Positions 32,501-40,803 of a DNA stretch of 64,000 nucleotides are shown here, piece after piece. The DNA comes from Aureococcus anophagefferens (taxonomy: Eukaryota; Sar; Pelagophyceae; Pelagomonadales; Pelagomonadaceae), in NCBI RefSeq assembly GCF_000186865.1, contig NW_008705577.1, positions 730,291 to 794,290 on the forward strand, given 5' to 3'. The notes under the pieces were generated by a model that was not told the DNA's origin, searched no databases, and saw only the letters and a program-made list of their open reading frames with translations. Positions within the stretch are counted from its first letter, which is position 1. Each line of letters begins with the position of its first letter. A program made the position numbers and the translations under genes.

Positions 32501-35127
32501 CCGCGGCACGCACCGCTGGGCCCGGCGGAAGCCGCCGAAGAGGAAGCCGACGACGGCCCTGACCCGCGACGGCGGCGCGCGCACCGCGAGCGCGCCGAGC
32601 CAGACGCCGACCCAGTTCGCCGCGCAGTTCGTGCGGTGGTCGTAGGTGAGGGCGTTCGTCGACCCGCGCCGCGGCGTCGCCTCGGCCCACGCCGCGCGCT
32701 CGTCGGCGCCGGGCTCGAGGACGCGCAGGAACCCCTGGACGTCGACCTCGCTCGCCAGGCCGCCGCCCTCGGAGACGCGGTGCAGGGAGATGCGCAGGGG
32801 GCCGGCGTCGAGGTCGCCGACGGGCGGCGCGGCGCCGTCGCCGCGCATGCGGATGCGCGCGCCGCGCGCGGCCGTCACCTCGACCTTCCAGGAGCAGCCC
32901 AGCGTCGCCGCGAGCGCGTGGGGCGCGCTGCCGGACGCGAACCAGGCCTCGGGGACGCCCCGGGGGGCGCCGGCGCCGTAGGGCGTCTCCTGCCACCACT
33001 TGGCCGTCGCGCCGTCGCCGTCGTCCTCGCCCATGTTCCCAAAGAACAAAGCGACTGCGCATGCGTACTGGTCCCGCGTCAGCGCCAGCTCGACCTTCTT
33101 CGACACGCTCAATTCCACGACAATCTCGTGCGTGAACTGGAGCTTCTGCGGCGCGCCGGACGCGCGCGTCGGCAGGAACGCGAGGCTCGACCGCCGTTCC
33201 GCCGCCGGCGCGCGCGGCGTGCCGACGATCGTGACCCGCAAATCCCGCAGGTCGCCGATGCGCCGCTCCGGGCTCACGAAGCCGCCGCAGGGGCTGCCCA
33301 GAAAGTCCTCCGTGGCGACGCCGCCGCCGGACACCGCGGCGTCGACGTCGATGACCGTCGTCTCGGGGACCGCGACGACGCCCTTGATGCCCCGGCGCAC
33401 GGCCACCAGACTCCGGCAGTCGAAGCGCACGGCCGCGAGGCGCCGCCGGCTCTCGGGCAGCGTCAGCGCGACGCGCTCGCCCCGGATGACGAGCTCGGGC
33501 GTGCCGCCGTAGCGGCCGCTGCCCGCGGGCCAGATCGCGAAGAGCCAGCGCAGGAACTCGGCGATGAAGTGGTGCTCGTAGACGAAGCGCGTCTCTTTCA
33601 GGGTCGCCGTGAAGACGGGGAAGCCGCGGGCCTTCTTGTAGCCGTCGAAGGCCAGCTCGAGCACGCCCTCGCGGATCATCGCCTGGGCAGGACAAGAGAG
33701 CGAAATTCCCAACTTCAAAGGCTCCTAGCTCGGCCGGTTTCCACTCGTTTCGGCTGACTTTTGGACGAGCGATCATCTCTCGGAGCGCTCTCGAAGCGTG
33801 GGTGCTGTTTCCGAAACGCGCGCGCGCGGAACATTCACGTTGAAGCGACGTTGAATCACCCTTGTCCTGCCCTGATCATCGCGCGCCCGTTCCAGTCGTT
33901 CGCGAGCGGGTCGACGAGCGTCGCGGCGTAGCGGCCGTTGGCGACGTCGACCTCGAAGGACGCGCCGCCCCGCAGGACGAGCGCCGCGCGGTACGTGTCG
34001 ACGCCGCGCCGCTGGCGGTAGAACCGCGCGCGGCACTCGCCCGTGAGCGCCACCGACACCCGGAGCGTCGACGTCGACGGCTTCCAGTCCGGGTCCAGGG
34101 CCGGCGGCAGGCCGAGTTTCGCGCCCCGGCCCATGCTCGGGTCCACGCGGCTCAGGTCCAACCCGTCGAGCGCCGCCGCCCAGCCGCCGTCGCGCCGCGC
34201 CAGGGTCGTCTCGCGCGCGCCGCCGGCGAGGACCTCGACGCCGAAGCGCGTCAGGGAGAACGCCACGCTCGCCGCGCCGGCGCCGCGCCCGTCGCACCGC
34301 AGGTCGCGGGCCTCGAACCGGGCCGCGAGGTCCGGCTTCGCGAACGAGACCGCCGCGCGCGGGCACGTCGCCGAGACTTCGAACGGGAGGCCCGGCGGCC
34401 GCGGGAACGCGACGCCGTAGAGCGCCAGCGCGACGAGCGCCAGGCCGCCGAGGGGCCACAGGGCCAACATCAGCGCGACGACCGCGCCGAAGGCGACCCA
34501 GGGGGGCGGCGGCTCCGGAGCCGCCGCGGCCGGCGCCGGCGCCGCCGGGGGCCCGCGGAGCGCGTCGACGATGTGCTGGAGCAGGCCCATGTCGACGGTT
34601 GCGTCGATGGCGCCGACGGCGACGGCGCCGCGCGCGACGGTCGTCGCGCCGACGGCCGCGAGGGGGTCGCCGTCGAGCTCCGCGGCGCCGCGACACGACA
34701 GCGCGACGGCGGCGAAGGTGTCGAGGGCGACGTCGGCGACGACGACGAGGTCCGCGCCGGGCGCGCCGCCGCCGTGGACGCGGCACGTCGCCTCGACGGG
34801 GCCGTCGAGCCGCCACCGGGTCCGCCGCGCGGCCGCCGCGGCGGCGGCCACCGCCGCGGGCGCGAGCGGCGCGGCCGCCGCGCGCAGCGCCGCGCGGCCC
34901 CAGCCGCTCTTGCGAGGCGCCGGCGCCGCCGCCGCCGCGGCATCCCGGTCGACGTCGCAGGCGACGCGCGGGCGCGACACGCGCACCTCGGGCCCGCGCA
35001 GGCCCAGGCCCAGCCGCACGGCGCCGACGCGCGCGTCGAGCGCCCGGTTCCCCCGCGCCAGCGAAACGCCGGCGTCCGCCACCTCGACCGCCACGCAGCC
35101 CTCGTCGTAGACGACGCGCAGCCGCAT
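23576..35127 (-). CDS. Giant VPS13-family (bridge-like lipid transfer) protein with five introners
   Basis: Exons: 35127-33883, 33682-28118, 27916-27411 (then a 50-N gap), 27233-26222, 26019-25526 and 25325-23576; about 3,500 aa. The VPS13 C-terminal region is recognisable in the last two exons: LTLKGGLTSTGRAEVARAF, LLRQVHRVCGSLDLVTKTP, GLGDFLWRPVEGAATG, GLASGVARGTGALIGGVYDG. These proteins form long beta-sheet grooves that move lipids between membranes. A hydrophobic stretch near residues 210-240 (VALMLALWPLGGLALVALAL) is present, while the usual N-terminal chorein motif is absent. Inside exon 2 the frame shifts near 30145-30165 (either a 1-nt error or a 40-nt GT-AG intron at GTGCCTCGAC...GCGAAG). 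The extreme C-terminus is a long PH-like, Ala-rich region. Confidence 0.82.
25326..25517 (-). mobile_element. Introner family A (192 bp)
   Basis: Perfect TSD CCATGGAC at 25318-25325 and 25518-25525. Sense intron 25525-25326 begins GTCCATGG and ends CTGCCCAG. Phase 2 in the VPS13-family gene. Confidence 0.96.
26020..26213 (-). mobile_element. Introner family B (194 bp)
   Basis: TSD CGCACCGC/CGCGCCGC (7/8). Sense intron 26221-26020 with GC donor and CGCAG acceptor. Phase 0. Confidence 0.92.
27234..27360 (-). mobile_element. Introner family A, cut by assembly gap
   Basis: Starts CTGGGAAAAGAGAG and matches family A up to the N-run. The acceptor side (CTTTTCCCAG in sense) is present; donor side lost in the gap, which must hold at least about 60 more element bases plus exon. 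Confidence 0.85.
27361..27410. other. Assembly gap (50 N)
   Basis: Exactly 50 N, probably a placeholder. It falls between an introner copy and the next exon of the VPS13-family gene. Confidence 0.95.
27917..28109 (-). mobile_element. Introner family A (193 bp)
   Basis: Perfect TSD GCTCCCAC at 27909-27916 and 28110-28117. Sense intron begins GTGGGAGC, ends CTGCCCAG. Phase 2. Confidence 0.96.
33683..33874 (-). mobile_element. Introner family A, body inverted relative to gene (192 bp)
   Basis: Perfect TSD ATCATCGC at 33675-33682 and 33875-33882. Sense intron starts GCGATGAT (GC donor) and ends CTGCCCAG, but the internal sequence runs opposite to that of most other family-A copies. Phase 0. Confidence 0.95.
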
Positions 35128-35286
35128 AGCTCGATCAATGCGATGACATGCTGCTCACTCGTGAGACGATTTGCCACTAGAGGCAATTGCACGTCAAGCA
35201 GCCGATGCAGCCGCGAGCGTGATCGGCGGTTGTCTAGCGTCGGCGCCCACCGGTGGGCTGCCCCGCGCCGCAGCGTCCGCGGTGCC
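35128..35286. promoter_or_regulatory. Divergent promoter between VPS13-family and TTLL3-like genes
   Basis: 159 bp between two start codons, less GC-rich in its first half (TCAATGCGATGACATGCTGC). No TATA seen. Confidence 0.4.
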
Positions 35287-38200
35287 ATGCTCGACGGCGT
35301 CCAGGACCCCGAGGGCCTGCTGCCGCCGTCTCCCGGCGTGCCGGACCCCATCCCCATCGTGCCCTGGGACGAGGACGACGACGACCTCGGCGACTACGGC
35401 GACCGGGGCGGCGACCTCCTGGAGCAGTACGGCCAGCACGCCGACGGCGGCGAGGAGGAGGAGGAGGAGGAGGCGGAGGACGAGGAGGACGAGGACGCGC
35501 GGGAGCTCGCCTACGAGGACGACGCGCGGCTCCGCGACGACGTGGCCTTCGAGCGCGGCGACGGCGACGACGAGGCGGGCTACGCGTACGCCGAGGACTA
35601 CGACGCGCGCTACGACTACGCGGACGAGGAGCCGAAGCGCTTCGACGTCGGCGACCGGCACAAGGCCCTGCTCGAGAAGATGGCGTCCGAGAAGGCGCAG
35701 GCCAAGGCCGAGGCAGAGCGCAAGGCCGCGCGCGCGGAGCGGCGGCGCCAGAAGAAGCAGGAGAAGCTGCTCGCGGCCGCGGCGGCGCGGCGCGCGGCCG
35801 AGGCCGCCGGCGGCGGCGAGGACGCGCCGGCGCCCGCGCCCGAGCCCGCGCCCGAGCCCGGGGACGACGCGCCCGCGGACGCGGAGGAGCTGGCGCGGCG
35901 CGACCGCGTCCGCGACACGCGGCGGCGGCAGAAGGAGCAGTACAAGCGGCTCATGGCGACGCTGGTCAAGAAGCGGCGCAGCGAGCTCGCCGCCGCCGAG
36001 GAGAGCGAGGCCGAGCAGGAGGCCTTCCGCAAAAAGGTCAAGGAGGCGGGCCTCCGCCGCGCGCGCAAGCGGCTCGAGGAGCGCGGCGGCGGCGACGGCG
36101 GCGACCTGCCGGCGCCGCCGCCGGCCCAGGGGTCCGCGGCCAAGGCGGCGAACGCGCTGCGGCCGCGCAAGGTGCTGGAGAAGCAGAACGTGGTCACGAC
36201 GGAGGAGTTCGAGAGCCGCGAGGCAGAGAACGAGGAGTTGCGGCGGAAGCGCGCGCTCGCGGCCGAGAAGATCAAGGAGCGGAGCCGGGACCACCTCGAG
36301 AAGCTCGCCGAGGAGAACCGGCGGAAGAAGGAGGCGGAGGACCTCGAGGCCAAGCGCCTCGCGCGGCGCCAGAAGCTCGTCCGCGAGCGCGTGTTGAAGG
36401 GCGAGGTCGACGGCGACGGCGGCCGGCCGCTCGCGAAGACGATCTCCAACGGCGAGAACAAGGAGAACGACGTCGCGCGCGGGCCCAAGGCCGCGCAGAC
36501 CGACGCGCCGGCGGCGGAGAAGAAGGAGCCGACGCCGGAGGAGAAGGCCGCGCTCGCGGAGCGGAAGAAGGCGCAGCGCGCGTCCGTCGACCGCCTGCTG
36601 GCGACGACCAAGCCCAAGGAGGGCGGCCAGCTCGGCCGCGACTTCGAGGACTACAAGCGCAAGCAGGGCATAAACGACGACACCAAGGTCTTCTGCATGA
36701 CGGGCTGGTACCCCTGCGTCAAGGACGCCTTGCTCGACCGCGGCTGGCACTTCAACGACGACCGCGAGTCCGAGTACTTCGACCTCAAGTGGACGCTGCG
36801 GTCCAACGAGCTCAACCAGCGCGACCTCAAGCCCTGGCAGCTGACGAACCACTTTCTGAAGAACACGGCCATCACGACCAAGGCCGGCCTCACGAAGTCG
36901 CTCCGGGGGCTCCACTGGTTCGCGGACGCGTCGTCGGAGGAGATCTACCCGCGCGCGCACGACCTGTCCAACGGCACGTCCTTCCGCCAGTTTCTCGATG
37001 ATTTCCGCGGCATGGAGGCCGAGCGCGTGCTCAAGCTCGTCCGGAGCGCCTACGGCGCGGCCGAGGCCGCGGCGCCCGGCGCGGGCGCGGCGGCCGACGC
37101 GGGCGGCGCCGCGCCGGCGCCCGCGCCGGGCGGCGTGGTCGAGGGCGCCGCGCCGCCGGCGGCCGACGACCTCGACGAGCTCGACGGCGTGCTCGAGGGC
37201 GCGGGCGGGCCGCCGCGGTTCAACGAGGCGACGGTGCGCCTCGCGCTCCACGTCTGCTGGAAGAAGCAGCGCCAGTACCTCGACGACGACGCGGAGCTCG
37301 AGAGCGCGGGCTACGGGTCGCGCCTCGTCGAGGAGGTCGAGTGGGAGGTGCTCCGTGCGTGCCGCGGCTCCGCGGATCTGGTGGTCGACCTGCCGCGCGA
37401 CATGCCGCCGGCCATGGACGCGGACATGAACATCGGCGACGACGAGGCGGAGCTCCGGGAGAAGAAGGCGCTGAAGAAGGAGGACGGCGACAAGGCCGGG
37501 TCCATCCTCGCGCGCGCGCGCGAGGAGCGGTTGGCCAAGGCGAAGCGCGCGGACGACGTCGACCGGCGCCTCGAGATTCGGGACGACGTCGCGAAGGCGC
37601 CCGTCGTCGTCTCCCGGGCCCTCCTGGACGAGATCGACTGGTGCCTCGACATGCTCGCGGAGCACGACCCCCAGTTCCACCTCAACGGCGGCCGGGAGAC
37701 GTCGCGGAATCTGTGGATCGCGAAACCCGCGGCGAAATCCCGCGGCCGGGGCATCGCGACCTTCGACGACCTCGACAAGATGCTCGACCACTGCGACGCC
37801 AAGACCGGCGGCTCCGGCGCGTTGTGGATCGTGCAGAAGTACATGGAGAGCCAGCTTTTGATCGCGGAGCGCAAGTTCGACCTCCGGCAGTGGGTGCTCG
37901 TGACGGACTGGAACCCGCTGACCATCTACTTCTACGACGAGTGCTACGCGCGCTTCTCCGCGGAGAAGTACTCGGACACGTCCGAGTCCCTCGAGAACCC
38001 CTTCGTGCACATGGTCAACAACTCCATCGTCAAGAACAGCGACAAGTTCCACGCCAAGGTCGTCGCGGAGAACGGCGTCGAGGTCGTCGACTGCATGTGG
38101 TCCCTCGAGGACTTCCGGAACTTTTTGAATTGGCGCGAGGCGAAGGCGGCGCCGGCCGCGGACGCGCCGGAGCGCGCCAAGGCCGCGCACCGGGCCGCGG

Positions 38201-39033
38201 CGTCCGGCGGCGACGTCTTCCGGGAGCTCATCCAGCCCAAGATGATCGAGATCGCGACGCGGGCGCTCCAGTGCGCCCAGGAGGCCGTGGAGCACCGCAA
38301 GAACTCCTGGGAGCTCTACGGCTACGACTTCATGATCGACGGCGAGCTCAACCCCTGGCTCATCGAGGTCAACTCTTCCCCGGCCTGCGACTACTCGACG
38401 AAGGTCACGGAGCGCTACGTGCAGAAGGCGCTCGTCGACGTGCTCAAGGTCACGGTGGACCGGCGCAAATGGGAGGCCGAGGGCGGCGCGGACCGCGGGG
38501 GCGAGCCGCCCGACGCCGGCGGCTGGCGGCCCGCGCACGCGGGCGCGTTCGTCGAGACGCCCATCGCGTCGCTCACGGGCGGCGACATCTGCTGCGTCGG
38601 CGCCAAGGTCACGGCGCCGCGCGCCGTGAAGCTGCGCATCCAGGCCGCGAAGCAGGCCGCGCTCGCCGCCCAGCGCCTCGCGGCGGCGCAGAAGCGGAAA
38701 GAGCTCGCGGACCGCCACGGCGCCTCCAAGGCCGCGCCGCGGTCGCCGCGGTCGCCGCGGTCGCCGAAGCCGGGCCTCGAGACCGAGGGCCTCGAGGTCA
38801 CGAACGGCGAGAACTCGCCGCGGAAGCGCGCGGCGCGCGGCGACGACTCGTCCGACGACGCCGACTCGATCCTCGACGGCGACGACGACGCGACGCAGCC
38901 GACGCCGACGGAGGCCGTCCCGGCCAAGCCCGCGCCGAAGCCGTCGCCGGAGAAGCCGCCGAACGCCGCCCACGCCAAGGCCGCGCCGCCGAACGCCAAG
39001 GCCGTCGCCGTGACGACCTTCGAGTTCAACTAA
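35287..39033 (+). CDS. TTLL3/8-like tubulin glycine (or glutamate) ligase
   Basis: 1,248 aa, single exon. Residues 1-465 are acidic then strongly charged, with long coiled coils (KAQAKAEAERKAARAERRRQ). The ligase domain covers about 467-1060: KVFCMTGWYPCVKDALLDRG, the TTLL3/8-type HFNDDRESEYFDLKWTLRS, then the ATP-grasp core WIAKPAAKSRGRGI, QKYMESQLLI, KFDLRQWVLV, HMVNNSIVKNS and GYDFMIDGELNPWLIEVNSS. The DLKWTLRS block and the N.WI.KP.....G.GI motif favour the monoglycylase group that modifies axonemal tubulin, so it implies a flagellated stage or conserved axoneme genes. The C-terminal about 190 residues are low-complexity. The stop lies only 8 bp from the stop of the convergent gene. Confidence 0.92.
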   Translation: MLDGVQDPEGLLPPSPGVPDPIPIVPWDEDDDDLGDYGDRGGDLLEQYGQHADGGEEEEEEEAEDEEDEDARELAYEDDARLRDDVAFERGDGDDEAGYAYAEDYDARYDYADEEPKRFDVGDRHKALLEKMASEKAQAKAEAERKAARAERRRQKKQEKLLAAAAARRAAEAAGGGEDAPAPAPEPAPEPGDDAPADAEELARRDRVRDTRRRQKEQYKRLMATLVKKRRSELAAAEESEAEQEAFRKKVKEAGLRRARKRLEERGGGDGGDLPAPPPAQGSAAKAANALRPRKVLEKQNVVTTEEFESREAENEELRRKRALAAEKIKERSRDHLEKLAEENRRKKEAEDLEAKRLARRQKLVRERVLKGEVDGDGGRPLAKTISNGENKENDVARGPKAAQTDAPAAEKKEPTPEEKAALAERKKAQRASVDRLLATTKPKEGGQLGRDFEDYKRKQGINDDTKVFCMTGWYPCVKDALLDRGWHFNDDRESEYFDLKWTLRSNELNQRDLKPWQLTNHFLKNTAITTKAGLTKSLRGLHWFADASSEEIYPRAHDLSNGTSFRQFLDDFRGMEAERVLKLVRSAYGAAEAAAPGAGAAADAGGAAPAPAPGGVVEGAAPPAADDLDELDGVLEGAGGPPRFNEATVRLALHVCWKKQRQYLDDDAELESAGYGSRLVEEVEWEVLRACRGSADLVVDLPRDMPPAMDADMNIGDDEAELREKKALKKEDGDKAGSILARAREERLAKAKRADDVDRRLEIRDDVAKAPVVVSRALLDEIDWCLDMLAEHDPQFHLNGGRETSRNLWIAKPAAKSRGRGIATFDDLDKMLDHCDAKTGGSGALWIVQKYMESQLLIAERKFDLRQWVLVTDWNPLTIYFYDECYARFSAEKYSDTSESLENPFVHMVNNSIVKNSDKFHAKVVAENGVEVVDCMWSLEDFRNFLNWREAKAAPAADAPERAKAAHRAAASGGDVFRELIQPKMIEIATRALQCAQEAVEHRKNSWELYGYDFMIDGELNPWLIEVNSSPACDYSTKVTERYVQKALVDVLKVTVDRRKWEAEGGADRGGEPPDAGGWRPAHAGAFVETPIASLTGGDICCVGAKVTAPRAVKLRIQAAKQAALAAQRLAAAQKRKELADRHGASKAAPRSPRSPRSPKPGLETEGLEVTNGENSPRKRAARGDDSSDDADSILDGDDDATQPTPTEAVPAKPAPKPSPEKPPNAAHAKAAPPNAKAVAVTTFEFN

Positions 39034-39041
39034 CACCTCGT

Positions 39042-40362
39042 TTATCGGAGGAGCCCGCCGACCTGCGTGCCGCGCTTCGCCGAGTTCCGCGCCGCGACCT
39101 GGGTGAAGGCGCCGTCGTAGTCGTCGGCCGCGCGGTCGGCCGCGCGGCGCGCGGCGAGCGCGGGGCCCGAGTGCTGGAGGCTCTCGAGCGCGACGCGCGC
39201 GAGCGCGCGGTGGCCGCCGGCGCGTCGTTGGGCCGGCGCGTCGTCGGGCCGGTCCGACATGAGGCCGTCCTCGCCGAAGCGCAGCGAGCTCCGGACGGCG
39301 TCGTGTTGCGCCGCGCCGCGCATTGGCGTCGGCGGCACGGCGAGCACCGCGGACGGGTTCGCGGCCTGGAAGGACGTGCGCCGCGCGGGGCCCGGCGGCC
39401 GCATGCGCGCGGCGATGGCCCGGAGCTCGTCGGGCTGGTGCTCCGTGGGCACCATGCCCCGGCCGATCTGGCCCGACCGCGCGTCCGGGTTCGGCCGCTC
39501 GCGGTGGAAGACGAGGCCGCCGATCTGCGTGGACCGCTTCATGCTCACGGTCTCGCGGTGCACGGCGCGCTCGAGGCTGTCGTCCTCGTAGCCCGCGCCG
39601 GCGCCGCGGAGGCAGCCCGGCGGGTGCCGCGCCGCGCGCTTGTGCGACTCGCCCGGCGTCACGGCGGGGACCATCGAGGACCCGAAGTGGCTGTCGCTCT
39701 GGCCCTCGTGGATCCGTATCATCGTCGGCTGCTCCCAGAAGTCGCCGCCGTTCCGCGCGATCATGCCCTCGTCGGACGCGTAGAGGCCTACCAAGCATGA
39801 CGGTAACGATTTCTCATTGTTTTCCCACCCCAAATCTCTCGAAAATCGTCACGGCGACAGGACGCTGGTAGAGGCCGTCGCCCGCGGGGCGGCCCGCGCC
39901 GCGGCCGAGGCCCTCGGCGCGCGGCGTCCGCGCGCCCTCGCGGTCCGGCGCGAAGTGCTTGCGGCCGTGGGGCGCGTCGGGCCGCAGCGGGTTCAGGTCG
40001 CCGGTCGCGAGCTGCGACGGCGGGTGGATGTGGAGGTGGTCGTTGTTGGGCTCGGGCGCGCCGGGGCCCGCCCAGCCGAGCACGTTCGCGATCTCGTCGT
40101 TCGCGGGCGGCGCGGCCGCGCCGGGCCGCCGAGGCCGCCGCGGCGGCGCCGCGGCCGCGGGCTCGGCGTAGAAGACGAGGGCGTCGAGCCGCGAGCTGTC
40201 GGAGCGGTCCTCGTACTTGAGCCGCGCGCGCTTCGGGGGCGGCGGCTCGTAGGGCGCGCGGAAGTGGGCGTCGAAGGTCGCCTCCTTCTCGAAGTCCACC
40301 TCCGACTTGGCCTCGGGCCAGAGGTGGCGCCGCCGCTGCGGGAAGCCGCTGCCGCGCTGCAT
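39042..40362 (-). CDS. Unknown basic protein, two exons with a family-C introner
   Basis: Exons 40362-39876 and 39787-39042 give 410 aa in phase 1. Exon 1 is Pro/Arg-rich; exon 2 contains short conserved-looking motifs such as NGGDFWEQPTMIRIHEGQSD, SDSHFGSSMVP and STQIGGLVFHRE. This style of short, Arg/Ser-rich, disordered sequence with motif islands is common in flagellar or microtubule-associated proteins, but I do not recognise the family. Convergent with the TTLL3-like gene. Confidence 0.65.
39788..39867 (-). mobile_element. Introner family C (80 bp)
   Basis: Perfect TSD GTAGAGGC at 39780-39787 and 39868-39875. Sense intron GCCTCTAC... ends TTGGTAG: GC donor from TSD, TAG acceptor from element. 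Same length and about 90% identical to 3521-3600. Confidence 0.93.
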
Positions 40363-40803
40363 GGTGAGGGCTGCCCCGCCGCGGCTGCAGAGGTGGCTGC
40401 CCGGTCGCGCGCCGGCCCAGGGCTGCCCGGTCGCGCCGGGCTGCAGAGGTGGCTGCCGCGCTGCTGCCCCGCTGGTCAGGTGAGGGCTGCCGTCATGTTA
40501 CGAAACGCCCATGCTCTCCGTATAGTACGGCGTATACGCGGATATCCCCGAGGTCGGTGGAGCAGACACAGCTCCTTGCGTAGCAACCTGCACGTCAATG
40601 ATGCAGCACTCTCGTCTCGCAGGCCGGCCTCGGCCTGGGCGCCGATTTGCCGCATCCAGAGCCTTCCCGACGCCGCGCCAGGCCTGCCGGCTCGGCCTGG
40701 GCGCCGATTTGCCGCATCCAGAGCCTTCCCGACGCCGCGCCAGGCCTGCCGGCTCGGCCTGGGCGCCGATCTGCCGCATCCAGAGCCTTCCCGACGCCGC
40801 GCC
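40363..40803. other. Intergenic between divergent genes; tandem repeats at its right end
   Basis: No gene. The left part has repeated GGCTGC(C/A)CGGTCGCG motifs (40385-40460); the middle is less GC-rich; the right is the 62-bp tandem repeat listed next. Confidence 0.6.
40619..40803. repeat. Three 62-bp tandem copies directly upstream of a start codon
   Basis: Copies carry CGGCCTGGGCGCCGATTTGC at 40631, 40693 and 40755 (third has CTGC instead of TTGC). Each ends CCTTCCCGACGCCGCGCC, the last directly abutting ATG at 40804. Copies are near-identical, so duplication is recent. Confidence 0.92.

Noticed and set aside
29002..33757. Long plus-strand frames opposite the VPS13-family gene
   Set aside because: Low-complexity Arg/Val/Ala translations; the minus strand gives VPS13 motifs and fits the introner junctions.
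35194..39798. 1,534-codon minus-strand frame opposite the TTLL3-like gene
   Set aside because: No recognisable motifs, biased composition, and the plus strand encodes a complete ligase domain.
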